This document shows positions 49,826 to 58,274 of a stretch of DNA of 64,000 bases, one piece after another. The stretch's first letter is position 1; each line of letters begins with the position of its first letter. The position numbers and the translations under genes were made by a program. Location: assembly GCF_002160955.1 (NCBI RefSeq), contig NZ_NFLN01000004.1, positions 124,001 to 188,000 of the forward strand. Reading direction: 5' to 3'. Origin of the DNA: Gemmiger sp. An120. Lineage in GTDB: Bacteria > Bacillota > Clostridia > Oscillospirales > Ruminococcaceae. The notes beneath the pieces were generated by a model. That model ran no database searches and was not told the DNA's origin. It was given only the letters and a program-made list of their open reading frames with translations.

Positions 49826-51292
49826 ATGGAACAAAAGCCCATGAATTTTATCTTCTTTTTCCCTGACGAAATGCGCGCGGACGCGCTGCCCTGCTACGGC
49901 GCCCCCGTTACCCAGGCCCCCCACTACGACCGGCTGTGTGCCGAGGGAGTGACCTTTGAACAGTGCCATGCGCAAAACCCGGTGTGCTCGCCCTCTCGCT
50001 GTACCCTGGCCACGGGCCGTTACCCCCACTGCGACGGCCACCGCAGCCTGTGGAACCTGCTGAAAGAGCATGAAGCCAACCTGTTCCGTTACCTCAAAGA
50101 GGGCGGCTATGACGTGCGGATCTTCGGCAAGAACGACCTGTTTTCCAGCCAGGCAGCGCCGCTGAGCTGCACCGAGATGCGGCTGGGCACCGACTCCTTC
50201 CCTGCTCCGATCCGGCCGATACAGAAGTTCGGCCAGCCGGGCTGCTACAACTTTTTATATGAGCCAGTGCCAGGCCGAGTGGAGGACACCGCCGACTGGA
50301 AAAGCGTGGAGCGCGGGGTGCAGTTCCTGCACAGCCGCCGGAAGGATGACAAGCCTTTTTTCCTCTTTCTGCCCTTGATGTACCCCCACTGCCCCTACAC
50401 TGCACCAGAGCCCTATTACAGCATGTATCTGGATCAAAAGGAGAAATTTGCTCTGCGCCCCCCCTGTCAGGGCAAGCCCGCCTACCACGAGCTGATCCGC
50501 CGTTACCGGCAGACCGATTCGGACAGCTGTCGCACCATCCGGGCTGTCTACGCTGGGATGATCAGCTTTACCGATAGCCTGCTGGGACGCATCATGGATG
50601 TGGTGGAAGAGTGTGGACTGGGCGACAGCACCACACTGATCGCCGCCTCGGACCATGGAGACTATGCTGGCGACTACGGCTTGGTAGAGAAATGGCCTAA
50701 CGGCTGCGAAGATGTGCTGACCCATGTACCACTCATCATTCGCACCCCAGGCGGGAAGGCAGGCCATCGGGTATCGACCTGTACCGAGCTGTTCGACGTA
50801 ATGCCCACGGTGCTGGAACTGGCCGGTATTCCCGTGCGGGAGCGCATCTTTGCCCGTTCGCTGGTGCCGCAGCTATGGGGTGAAGTTGGTGATGCCAGCC
50901 GCACCGTATACTGCGAGGGCGGCTACGGTACCGGCGAGTCTCAGTGTTCAGAAGGGGTCGATAAGCCGGAAACTATCTGGATGCAAGACCCCTCTAACAT
51001 CTATTATCCCAAGTATCGCCAGCAGAAAGAGCATCCCGCCAGCGTGGATCGGGCAGTGATGGCCCGGAACAGTCACTACAAGTTGGTGCGGCGGGCCAGC
51101 GGCGAGCATGAATTCTATGACTTGGTCGCCGACCCTGGGGAGCTTCATAACCTGTACGGCAACGATAGGTACACCAAAGTCTGCCGTCAAATGGAACAGC
51201 AGATGCTGGACTGGTATCTGCGTACCGCCGACACTGCTCCTATCCAGTCCGACGCCCGAATCACTGAGGATATCTTAACACCGCCCCCTTGA
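49826..51292 (+). CDS. Sulfatase, classical CxPSR Cys-type, 488 aa
   Basis: The signature PVCSPSRCTLATGRYP has C54-S-P-S-R58, the formylglycine site. Asp14 in FFPDEMR and the ASDHGDYAGDYG segment are metal ligands. The C-terminal region (HEFYDLVADPGELHNLYGND) is typical of choline- or glycan-sulfatase-like enzymes. No signal peptide is seen. ATG 49826 follows CAGGAGG. It is transcribed away from the regulator genes. With the first sulfatase this gives two different activities, suggesting a multiply sulfated substrate such as mucin glycans or glycosaminoglycans; the choice is an inference. Confidence 0.93.
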   Translation: MEQKPMNFIFFFPDEMRADALPCYGAPVTQAPHYDRLCAEGVTFEQCHAQNPVCSPSRCTLATGRYPHCDGHRSLWNLLKEHEANLFRYLKEGGYDVRIFGKNDLFSSQAAPLSCTEMRLGTDSFPAPIRPIQKFGQPGCYNFLYEPVPGRVEDTADWKSVERGVQFLHSRRKDDKPFFLFLPLMYPHCPYTAPEPYYSMYLDQKEKFALRPPCQGKPAYHELIRRYRQTDSDSCRTIRAVYAGMISFTDSLLGRIMDVVEECGLGDSTTLIAASDHGDYAGDYGLVEKWPNGCEDVLTHVPLIIRTPGGKAGHRVSTCTELFDVMPTVLELAGIPVRERIFARSLVPQLWGEVGDASRTVYCEGGYGTGESQCSEGVDKPETIWMQDPSNIYYPKYRQQKEHPASVDRAVMARNSHYKLVRRASGEHEFYDLVADPGELHNLYGNDRYTKVCRQMEQQMLDWYLRTADTAPIQSDARITEDILTPPP

Positions 51293-51817
51293 AATCAAAC
51301 GGAGAATGGGTAAAGCCTTGCACTGTCACTGTTTACCCGAAATATCCAGGCAGAATGCACCAACGCAGACAATGTGGTTGGGTTTAGATTATCAATGTCT
51401 TACTCGCCACCTCTTCTATTCATTATGAAACTCTCTGAAAATATGTTTCATTGACATTAAAACGTATTCCTCGATAGTTCCAACCATTCTTTGGAACGAT
51501 ATCTCGCATTTAGCCGTCTTTCCAGGTTCAAAAGGGCCCAAACGCAGGCGCTATGCACAAATTTTATCTCGCAAATTTTATGTTTTGACGAAGCTATTTT
51601 GTGGCGATTTCGAGTTGTTTTATCGATTATTGTTGCAGGATATGCCTATCCCACCAGCCTGTTTCAGGGCTTATTCATTACGCATTCATTATGAAGCGCA
51701 ACAAGGGCCCCTTTTCAGGTGGTTTCCCCCACCCGGAAAGAGGCCCTGTTATTGTACTGGTATGCCCGCAAACCCGCATAAACAAAGAAAAATCCCTCGA
51801 CCTTTCGGTCGAGGGAT
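51293..51817. other. Gene-free right end of the island
   Basis: No gene is supported in these 525 bp. It holds the right copy of ATTCATTACGCATTCATTA (about 51673-51691), an AGGGCC/GGCCCT hairpin near 51702-51749, and the tRNA terminator. Confidence 0.6.
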
Positions 51818-51820
51818 TTT
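51790..51820 (-). terminator. Terminator of tRNA-Pro
   Basis: ATCCCTCGACC-TTTC-GGTCGAGGGAT with A and T tracts on both sides, abutting the tRNA 3' end. By position it came in with the island. Confidence 0.85.
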
Positions 51821-51865
51821 GGTCCGAGTGGCGAGAGTCGAACTCACGGCCTCTTGAACCCCATT
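51818..51865 (-). repeat. Right attachment-site copy (48-bp direct repeat within tRNA-Pro)
   Basis: Identical over 48 bases to 4554-4601. Here it is part of a complete tRNA, so the island restored the 3' half of the gene on insertion. Confidence 0.9.
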
Positions 51866-51898
51866 CAAGCGCGCTACCAAACTGCGCTACACCCGGAC
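51822..51898 (-). tRNA. tRNA-Pro (anticodon GGG)
   Basis: On the minus strand the acceptor stem GTCCGGG pairs with CTCGGAC (one G-U). The anticodon stem CTTGA/TCAAG carries the loop ATGGGGT with anticodon GGG, and the T arm is GTGAGTTCGACTCTCGC. CCA is not encoded. It is preceded by a perfect promoter and followed by a terminator. Confidence 0.95.
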
Positions 51899-51920
51899 GT
51901 CACTCTTGGCGACAGGTAAT

Positions 51921-51949
51921 ATTATATCGTGCCGGGTGGGTTTTGTCAA
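51921..51949 (-). promoter_or_regulatory. tRNA-Pro promoter
   Basis: On the minus strand TTGACA (51949-51944), a 17-nt spacer and TATAAT (51926-51921): a consensus promoter 23 bp before the tRNA. Confidence 0.92.
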
Positions 51950-52002
51950 CACTTTTTTCGATCTTTTTTAAATAATTTTTTGAGGCCTTTTTCGGGCCGG
52001 AT

Positions 52003-53055
52003 TTACCGGTAAAGAAGCAGCACGTTGGCGGGGGCGATGCCGAATTCTTCGGGGAATTGGGCGGGGCGGCGATCCTTGGGGACGCGCCACCAGAGCGGGG
52101 CGGCGTCCGGCGCCTGATCGCGCCAGCGGAACTCCACGATCCACTCAAAGGGTTCCTCCATTTCCCGCAGGTATTCCACGGGTGCCCGGTTCTGGGCGGT
52201 GCGGGGATTGAAATAGTGGGCGCGGATACCCACCGCCCGGATGTTCTCGCCCACCGGCTGGGCGGTTTGCAGGCGCAAACCCCAGGCGGGCACCTCCACC
52301 TCGTACTCGCCCACCTTACGGGCGGCGGCAATATTCTTGCAGCCGGTCAGGCTGGCGGCGCAGATACTGCCCGGATCGGCAAACAGCTGCTTGGTCTCCT
52401 TGAGGGCCAGCAGACTGCCCTCCTCCAGCACCGCGATGCGGCGGCACAAATGATAGGCTTCGTCCCGGCTGTGGGTGACCAGCAGCACCGTATGGCCGAA
52501 CTCCGCCAGCACCTGCCGCAGCTGCAGCTGCAGCTTGTCCCGCAGGTGGCTGTCCAGGGCACTGAACGGCTCGTCCAGCATGAGCAGGCGCGGCTTGTTG
52601 ACCAGGATACGCCCCAGCGCCACCCGCTGGGCCTGCCCGCCGGACAGCTGGTGGGGACGGTGGTTTTCCAGCCCTTCCAGCTGCAGCATGGCCATCACCC
52701 GGCGCAGCTCCTGCTCGCGCACGGTTTTGTCCTTTTCCCGGTGCAGGCCGCACAGGATGTTCTGCCGCACAGTCATGTTGGGGAACAAAGCATAGTTCTG
52801 GAACAGGTATCCCACCTGCCGCTTCTGGGGCGGCAGGTCGATGTGCCGCTCCGAGTCAAACAGGGTCACCCCGTCCAGCACAATCCGGCCGCTGTCCGGT
52901 GTTTCGATGCCGGCGATGCATTTAAGGGTATAGCTTTTGCCGCAGCCGGATGCCCCCAGCAGACCCAGCACCTCCGGGCCGTCGGTGCGGGTCTCAAAGG
53001 TCACGTCCAGGGTGAACGCGCCCAGCTTTTTATGAATCTGTACCTGCAGGCTCAT
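52003..53055 (-). CDS. modC: Molybdate ABC transporter ATP-binding protein ModC, 350 aa
   Basis: The ATPase of the molybdate importer: Walker A GASGCGKS (about 35-42), Q-loop LFQNYALFP, signature LSGGQAQRVALGR, Walker B LLMLDEPFSALD and the H-loop VTHSR. The C-terminal extension (about 230-350) replaces the usual MOP/TOBE domain with a divergent one. Its start overlaps the modB stop by four bases. It is the last gene of the molybdenum cluster. Confidence 0.93.
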   Translation of the reverse strand: MSLQVQIHKKLGAFTLDVTFETRTDGPEVLGLLGASGCGKSYTLKCIAGIETPDSGRIVLDGVTLFDSERHIDLPPQKRQVGYLFQNYALFPNMTVRQNILCGLHREKDKTVREQELRRVMAMLQLEGLENHRPHQLSGGQAQRVALGRILVNKPRLLMLDEPFSALDSHLRDKLQLQLRQVLAEFGHTVLLVTHSRDEAYHLCRRIAVLEEGSLLALKETKQLFADPGSICAASLTGCKNIAAARKVGEYEVEVPAWGLRLQTAQPVGENIRAVGIRAHYFNPRTAQNRAPVEYLREMEEPFEWIVEFRWRDQAPDAAPLWWRVPKDRRPAQFPEEFGIAPANVLLLYR

Positions 53056-53720
53056 CGTTTCACCGCCTTTTTCTGCCGGTCCTCCAGCAGGTTTACTACC
53101 AGCAGCACCACCGCGCTGATCCCCAGGTTCACCAGCACCCAGCGGAACGCACCCACCTCATCGTTGGTGCGCCAGAGCTGGTACACGGTGGTGGAGATAG
53201 TGGCGGTTTTGCCGGGGGTGTAGCCGATCAGCATACTAGTGGCGCCGTACTCCCCCAGCGCCCGTGCAAAGGCCAGCACCGCCCCCGCCAGAATACCCTG
53301 GCGGCAGGCCGGCATGCGGACCCGCCAGAAAATCCAGGTATTGGACAGGCCCAGCGTCTGGCCGGAATAGGCCAGATTCATATCAAAGCTTTCAAACGCG
53401 CCGCGGGCGGTGCGGTACATCAGCGGGAACGCTACCACCACCGACGCCAGAATGCCCCCGTACCAGGTCATGACAAACTTGATGCCGAACTGGGCCAGAA
53501 ACTCGCCCAGCGGCCGCTTGACACCGAAGATCAGCAGCAGAAAATAGCCGCAGACGGTGGGCGGCAGCACCATGGGCAGGGTGAGCACCACATCCAGCAC
53601 CCCTTTGATCGCCCGGGGCAGCCGGGCCGCGTAGTAGGCGCAGAAAATACCGCTGAAGAACACCACCACGCTGCTGATCGCCGCAATGCGCAGTGAGTTC
53701 CAGAGAGGATACCAATCCAT
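53052..53720 (-). CDS. modB: Molybdate ABC transporter permease ModB, 222 aa
   Basis: Membrane channel subunit. It starts WYPLWNSLRIAAISSVVVFF and contains the typical ModB features LPMVLPPTVCGYFLLLIFGV and the ARALGEYGATSMLIGYTPGK loop that contacts ModC. Five or six membrane helices fit the family. A hairpin (53748-53778) lies between it and modA. Confidence 0.95.
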   Translation of the reverse strand: MDWYPLWNSLRIAAISSVVVFFSGIFCAYYAARLPRAIKGVLDVVLTLPMVLPPTVCGYFLLLIFGVKRPLGEFLAQFGIKFVMTWYGGILASVVVAFPLMYRTARGAFESFDMNLAYSGQTLGLSNTWIFWRVRMPACRQGILAGAVLAFARALGEYGATSMLIGYTPGKTATISTTVYQLWRTNDEVGAFRWVLVNLGISAVVLLVVNLLEDRQKKAVKR

Positions 53721-53747
53721 ATTGCAGATTCCTTTTGAACCGATGGC

Positions 53748-53778
53748 GCACCGGCGGGGCTACAGACACCGCCGGTGC
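53748..53778 (-). promoter_or_regulatory. Intercistronic hairpin between modA and modB
   Basis: Perfect 10-bp arms GCACCGGCGG and CCGCCGGTGC. It has no T-run; it probably tunes binding-protein versus permease expression. Confidence 0.65.
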
Positions 53779-53811
53779 GTACTGCACGGTTTATTGTATG
53801 GGTTTATGCGG

Positions 53812-54714
53812 TCACGCCACGGGCGAGAAGCCCACCGTCTCAAACACGGCCATGGCCTCGTCGGTGGTCAGGTAGTCCAGGAACGCCTGGGCGGCGTCGT
53901 GGTTCGGGGCGTTCTTGAGCACGGCGGCGGGATAGATCACCTGGCCGCACATCTCCTCAGTGGCGCTGTCCACCACCTTCAGTTCGGCGCTGAACGCGTC
54001 GGTGCAGTAGATCACGCCGCAGTCCACGCTGCCTTCCTTGACCTGGGTGGTGACCTCCTTGACGTTGGAGCCGTAGGTGATCAGGCCCTCATTGGCCAGG
54101 GCGGTCTCGTCCAGGCCGTAGCAGGCCAGGATCTTCTGGGTGTACTGGCCCACCGGCACATCGCTGTTGCCCATGCAGAACAGCACGTCCCCGGCCTGGA
54201 AGGCTTCGGCCAGGTCGTCAAAGCTCTCGATGCCCTTCGGGTTATCGTCCGGCACGCAGAGGGTGACCTTGTTTTCCAGCAGGTTCAGCCGGGTGGCACT
54301 ATCCACAAAGTCCAGGCCGTCGGTGTTGACCGAAGGGTCGGCCTCTATGTCCAGCTGGTTCATCTGGGTCTGACCGGCCGAGATGAACAGGTCACAGTCC
54401 GCGCCTTCCTCGATCTGGGTCTTGAGGGTGCCGGAGGAATCAAAGTTGTAGGTGATGGTCACGCCGGGATGGGCGTCCTCGTAGATGGTCTTAATCTCGT
54501 TCAGGGTCTCGGTCATGGAGGCCGCGGCAAAGACGATGATCTCCCCCTCCGGTTCCTGCTCGTCGGGCGTGGAAGCCGCCGGGGACGGCGCGCTGCTTTC
54601 CGGTGCGCTGCTTTCGGGCACAGAGGAAGAGCTGCCGCCCGTACTGCCGCAGGCGGTGAGGGACGCTGCCAGCACACCGGCCAGCAGCAGCGCAAGAAGT
54701 TTCGTGTGTTTCAT
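53812..54714 (-). CDS. modA: Molybdate-binding lipoprotein ModA, 300 aa
   Basis: A lipoprotein signal (MKHTKLLALLLAGVLAASLTACG) ends in the lipobox LTAC. A Ser/Pro-rich linker follows, then the ModA fold: IIVFAAASMTETLNEIKTIY, YNFDSSGTLKTQIEEGADCD and VDSATRLNLLENKVTL. The conserved Ser/Thr residues that hold the oxyanion are in AAASMTET and DSSGTL. AAAAGGAG precedes ATG 54714. A palindromic operator-like element lies just upstream. Confidence 0.95.
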   Translation of the reverse strand: MKHTKLLALLLAGVLAASLTACGSTGGSSSSVPESSAPESSAPSPAASTPDEQEPEGEIIVFAAASMTETLNEIKTIYEDAHPGVTITYNFDSSGTLKTQIEEGADCDLFISAGQTQMNQLDIEADPSVNTDGLDFVDSATRLNLLENKVTLCVPDDNPKGIESFDDLAEAFQAGDVLFCMGNSDVPVGQYTQKILACYGLDETALANEGLITYGSNVKEVTTQVKEGSVDCGVIYCTDAFSAELKVVDSATEEMCGQVIYPAAVLKNAPNHDAAQAFLDYLTTDEAMAVFETVGFSPVA

Positions 54715-54752
54715 GGTTTACTCCTTTTCCCCGTGTTACGGGGCAGTATATT

Positions 54753-54780
54753 TTATAAACGTGGATTTACACGCTTATAA
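54753..54780. promoter_or_regulatory. Palindromic operator candidate upstream of modABC
   Basis: TTATAAACGTG-GATTTA-CACGCTTATAA: 11-bp arms with one mismatch, between the MOSC-MogA gene and modA. A ModE-like DNA-binding domain is encoded at 60361-61284 and is the obvious candidate binder. The sequence is not the E. coli ModE consensus. Confidence 0.6.
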
Positions 54781-54797
54781 CCATGGAGAAAAAAGAA

Positions 54798-55733
54798 TCA
54801 ATGGCGGGCGCAGTCGCCCACTTCGCCGCGCAGCAGGCCCATGGCGTGGGGGATGGTGTCCATAAACACATCCATGCACTCCATGCAGGCCTTGGGGCTG
54901 CCGGGCAGGTTGATGATCAGGGTCTTGCCCCGGATGGCCGACGCGGCGCGGGACAGCATAGCACGAGGGGTGATGGCCAGCGACGCGGCCCGCATCGCCT
55001 CCGCGATGCCCGGCGCGGTGCGATCGGCCACCGTCAGGGTGGCTTCCGGCGTGATATCCCGGGGACTGAATCCGGTACCGCCGGTGGTGAGGATCAGGTC
55101 CAGCTTGCGCTGGTCGGCCAGGCGGATCAGCTGGGTGCGCAGCGGCGCGGCTTCGTCCGCCAGCAGCAGCTGTTCCACCACCTCGTAACCGGCCTCCTGC
55201 AGCCGTTTGGCGATGGCAGGGCCGCTCTCGTCCACCCGTTCGCCCCGCGCGCCCTTGTCGCTCAGGGTAATGACTGCCGCCTGCCAGGGACGGGGCGCGG
55301 TGCGCGGTTCCAGGGTCATCTCGTCCCCTACCTTGATCTCGCCGGGCACCAGGACACGGGCAAACACGCCCTCCCGGGGCATGATGCACTCGCCCATCTT
55401 TTTGTAGATCTCGCAGTGGCTGTGGCACTCCTTGCCGATCTGGGTCATTTCCAGCAGCACGCCGCCGCACCGCAGCAGGGTGCCCACCGGCAGGCTGCGG
55501 AAGTCGATGCCTTCCACCACCAGGTTTTCCCCGAACGCGCCGGGCTTTACGTCCGCGCCCCGGGCGTTGAACGCCTCGATCTTATCCGCCGACAGCAGGC
55601 TGACCTGCCGGTGCCAGTTGCCGCCGTGGGCGTCCCCCACCACGCCCCAGTCCACCGTGAACCGGGCCGCGGGCACCGGCTGTTTCTGGGTGCCCCGGGC
55701 GGGGCTGGTGCAAATCGCAATGACCTTTCCCAT
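54798..55733 (-). CDS. MOSC domain-MogA fusion, 311 aa
   Basis: Residues 1-145 form a MOSC domain (VVGDAHGGNWHRQVSLLSAD, GAFGENLVVEG, IGKECHSHCEIYKKMGECIM), which may carry sulfur or bind molybdopterin. Residues 150-311 form a MogA/MoaB domain (AAVITLSDKGARGERVDESG, LILTTGGTGFSPRDITPEAT, LIINLPGSPKACMECMDVFM) that adenylylates molybdopterin before metal insertion. The fusion is known in clostridial molybdenum clusters. It lies 5 bp from moaA in the leftward operon. Confidence 0.92.
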   Translation of the reverse strand: MGKVIAICTSPARGTQKQPVPAARFTVDWGVVGDAHGGNWHRQVSLLSADKIEAFNARGADVKPGAFGENLVVEGIDFRSLPVGTLLRCGGVLLEMTQIGKECHSHCEIYKKMGECIMPREGVFARVLVPGEIKVGDEMTLEPRTAPRPWQAAVITLSDKGARGERVDESGPAIAKRLQEAGYEVVEQLLLADEAAPLRTQLIRLADQRKLDLILTTGGTGFSPRDITPEATLTVADRTAPGIAEAMRAASLAITPRAMLSRAASAIRGKTLIINLPGSPKACMECMDVFMDTIPHAMGLLRGEVGDCARH

Positions 55734-55738
55734 TTGTG

Positions 55739-56707
55739 TTATCCTCCGATCTCACTCATCTTTTTTTGTTCGGTGATGGCCGCCGCGTCGTCAAAGCAAT
55801 GGGCGCGGGGCTTGTTCCAGATCGCCTGTTGCAGCGCTTCGGTCAGGGTGTCCAGATCGTTTTTCCCGCCGCGCAGCAGCGCCCGCAGGTCGGTGCCCTC
55901 CCCGTAGCACAGGCAGGGTTTGAGCAGGCCGGTGCTGGTCAGCCGCACCCGGTTACAGCGCTCGCAGAATTTATGGCTGACCGCGTCGATCAGGCCGATG
56001 CGGCCGGTAAGCCCCCCGGAAGCGTAGTAGTGGGCCGGGCCGTTGCCCCGGATCTCCTCCACCGGATGCAGGTCGGGCCAGCGTTCTTTCAGGATGTGAA
56101 GAACGGCCTCCCGGTCCGGCCCGGGGGTGCGGGCCCCCTCCCCGATGGGCATGACCTCGATGAACCGCACGTCCACCGGGCGATCCTGGGCAAAGCGGGC
56201 CAGTGTCAGCACACGGCCCTCGCAGCCGGGCAGCAGCACGCAGTTCAGCTTGGTTTTGAGCCCGGCGGCCAGGCTGGCCTCCAGCCCTTCCAGCACGCGG
56301 GCGTACTGGTCAAAGCCGGTGATGGCGGTGAAGTCCGCCGGGTCGGCGGCGTCCAGGCTGATGTTCACCCCGTCCAGGCCCAGCGCCGCCAGCCGGGGCG
56401 CCAGCGGGGCCAGCAGCACCCCGTTGGTGGTGAGGGTGACCTGCTCCACCCCGGGCAGGGATTTCAGCCGGGCGATAAACTCAGTACAGCCCCGGCGCAC
56501 CAGCGGTTCCCCGCCGGTGACCTTGAACCGGGTGATTCCCAGCCGCACCGCCGCGGCAGCCACCTGCAGGAACTCCTCGTAGGTGAGCAAATTCTCATGC
56601 CGTTCCAGGCCTACCCCGTCCGGCATACAGTAGCGGCAGCGCAGGTTGCACCGGTCGGTGATGGAAAAACGTATGTAGTCAATGCCGCGTCCGAACCGGT
56701 CTTTCAT
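55739..56707 (-). CDS. moaA: GTP 3',8-cyclase MoaA, 322 aa
   Basis: A radical-SAM enzyme for the first step of molybdenum cofactor synthesis. The N-terminal cluster motif is [10 protein letters not shown] (Cys24, 28 and 31 by position), with the SAM-binding GGEPLVRRG. The C-terminal cluster ligands are in [20 protein letters not shown]. The C-terminal GG tail found in active MoaA is present (ISEIGG ending). Its ATG overlaps the moaC stop by four bases. Confidence 0.95.
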   Translation of the reverse strand: MKDRFGRGIDYIRFSITDRCNLRCRYCMPDGVGLERHENLLTYEEFLQVAAAAVRLGITRFKVTGGEPLVRRGCTEFIARLKSLPGVEQVTLTTNGVLLAPLAPRLAALGLDGVNISLDAADPADFTAITGFDQYARVLEGLEASLAAGLKTKLNCVLLPGCEGRVLTLARFAQDRPVDVRFIEVMPIGEGARTPGPDREAVLHILKERWPDLHPVEEIRGNGPAHYYASGGLTGRIGLIDAVSHKFCERCNRVRLTSTGLLKPCLCYGEGTDLRALLRGGKNDLDTLTEALQQAIWNKPRAHCFDDAAAITEQKKMSEIGG

Positions 56708-57189
56708 GCCTTGTCCTCAAAGCGGAAATCCCCGCTTTTGCCCCCGTGTTTTTCGATCAGGTGAATATCCGACAGCACCATCCGCTTGTCCACCGCCTTG
56801 CACATGTCGTAGACGGTGAGCAGCGCCGCCGACACGCCGGTGAGCGCTTCCATCTCCACGCCGGTTTTGCCGTCGCAGCTGACGGTGCAGCGGGCCAGGA
56901 TGGCGTTCTGTTCCGACAGCAGGGTGAACTCCACCCCGCTTTTGGTCAGGTTGAGCAGATGGCACAGGGGGATGATCTCGGAGGTGCGCTTGGTGGCCAT
57001 GATGCCGGCCACCTGGGCCACACCCAGCACGTCCCCTTTCTTGGCGCGGCCCTCGGCCACCATGGCAAAGCATTCCGGGCTCATGGTGATGGTGCCCTCG
57101 GCCACTGCGGTGCGGTGGGTGATCTCCTTTCCGCTTACGTCCACCATGCGGGCGTTGCCCGCCGGGTCGATATGGGTAAATTCGCTCAT
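56704..57189 (-). CDS. moaC: Cyclic pyranopterin monophosphate synthase MoaC, 161 aa
   Basis: The second enzyme of cofactor synthesis. Family motifs are visible: [56 protein letters not shown] and the [20 protein letters not shown] end with the catalytic Lys/Asp. Length is normal. It lies 4 bp from the MoeA-like gene and overlaps moaA. Confidence 0.96.
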   Translation of the reverse strand: MSEFTHIDPAGNARMVDVSGKEITHRTAVAEGTITMSPECFAMVAEGRAKKGDVLGVAQVAGIMATKRTSEIIPLCHLLNLTKSGVEFTLLSEQNAILARCTVSCDGKTGVEMEALTGVSAALLTVYDMCKAVDKRMVLSDIHLIEKHGGKSGDFRFEDKA

Positions 57190-57193
57190 GGGT

Positions 57194-58219
57194 TTACACT
57201 CCTTTGCCGAAGCCGCAGTTGGGGAAATGACATTCCGGGCAGTTCAGGCACAGGCCGCCGTTGCCCAGGCCCGCCAGCCACTGGGTGGTGACCGGCACAT
57301 CCGCCAGCAGGCGGGGCAGCGCCAGATCAAAGACGGTGCGCTTGGCGTACATGACACAGCCGGGCAGGCCGCAGACCGGGCGTCCGTCCTCGTTATACGC
57401 AACCAGGAACATCGCACCCGGCAGAACAGGCGCGCCGTAGCTGACCACCTTGGCCCCGGCGTTGCGGATGGCCAGCGGGGTGCGGTCGTCCGGGTCAACG
57501 CTCATACCGCCGGTGCAGAGGACCATCTCACAGCCCGCGTCCAGCATACGGCGGATGGCGGCGGTGATGGCCTCGCTGTCGTCCCCCAGCACCTCATGGG
57601 CCACCATTTCGCAGCCGTATTCGGCCAGCTTCTGCTGGATGACCGGGGTAAACTTGTCGGTAATGCGGCCGTAGAACACCTCGTTGCCGGTGGTGACCAC
57701 GCCGTATTTCTTGGGTTTCAGCGGGGCCAGCTGCAGCAGCGGCTCGCTGCCGGCGGCCTGTTTGGCCCGCTCCATTTTTTCCTTTTCGATCACCAGCGGG
57801 ATCACCCGGGTGCCGCAGAGCTTATCGCCCTTTTTCACCACAAAGCCGCTGGGACGGGTGGCGATCATCATTTCGCCCAGGCTGTTCACCGCCCGCAGCC
57901 GGTCGATGTCCGCCAGGAACAGGCCGTCGCAGTCGGCGATCAGCTCGATCTTACCCTCCTTGGGTTCGGTGGCGTGCATGTTCGGGCCCTGGCACAGGTC
58001 CCGCAGGATCTCCGCCGCCTCGTTTTCATGCAGCTTGGTTTCGTCGTTTTCCCACACATACAGATGGTCCTTGCCCACGCTCAGCAGCACGGGGATGTCC
58101 TCCGGCTGCACGATGTGCCCCTTGCGGAACACCGCGTCCTTGGTCACCCCGGGGATGATCTGGGTAATGTCGTGGCAGAGCACCTGCCCCACCGCGTCCT
58201 CTGTGCGGATCAGTTTCAT
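57194..58219 (-). CDS. MoeA-like molybdopterin-binding protein with Cys-rich tail, 341 aa
   Basis: This carries the MoCF/MogA-like fold of MoeA ([80 protein letters not shown]). The N-terminal part ([17 protein letters not shown]) resembles the molybdopterin-binding proteins of clostridial hydroxylase clusters. The C-terminal [15 protein letters not shown] could hold a metal or Fe-S centre. It probably inserts molybdate into adenylylated molybdopterin. The Cys tail is not typical of E. coli MoeA. Confidence 0.85.
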   Translation of the reverse strand: MKLIRTEDAVGQVLCHDITQIIPGVTKDAVFRKGHIVQPEDIPVLLSVGKDHLYVWENDETKLHENEAAEILRDLCQGPNMHATEPKEGKIELIADCDGLFLADIDRLRAVNSLGEMMIATRPSGFVVKKGDKLCGTRVIPLVIEKEKMERAKQAAGSEPLLQLAPLKPKKYGVVTTGNEVFYGRITDKFTPVIQQKLAEYGCEMVAHEVLGDDSEAITAAIRRMLDAGCEMVLCTGGMSVDPDDRTPLAIRNAGAKVVSYGAPVLPGAMFLVAYNEDGRPVCGLPGCVMYAKRTVFDLALPRLLADVPVTTQWLAGLGNGGLCLNCPECHFPNCGFGKGV

Positions 58220-58274
58220 GGTCGTTTCCTCCTTGTATCGGTACAGCGCGGCTCCCCGCGCCGGACTGGCTTGG

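Larger units (their letters stand above)
4554..51865. mobile_element. 47-kb genomic island integrated in tRNA-Pro(GGG)
   Basis: Boundaries are set by the 48-bp direct repeats at 4554-4601 and 51818-51865. Both ends also carry ATTCATTACGCATTCATTA about 100-120 bp inside the repeats. The interior carries integrase remnants, an int/xis pair, two large recombinase-like genes, a CRISPR-Cas locus, defence-like genes, pseudogenes and a glycan-use locus, and the CRISPR and repeat regions look AT-richer than the flanks. Flanking genes on both sides are ordinary metabolic operons. No complete conjugation module is visible, so it is probably a decayed or satellite island. Whether the glycan locus came with the same insertion or a nested event is unknown. 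Confidence 0.75.

Noticed and set aside
53686-54780. Long plus-strand frames opposite modA-modB and throughout 52-63 kb
   Set aside because: High-GC antisense shadows rich in Gly, His, Arg and Gln, opposite well-identified genes.
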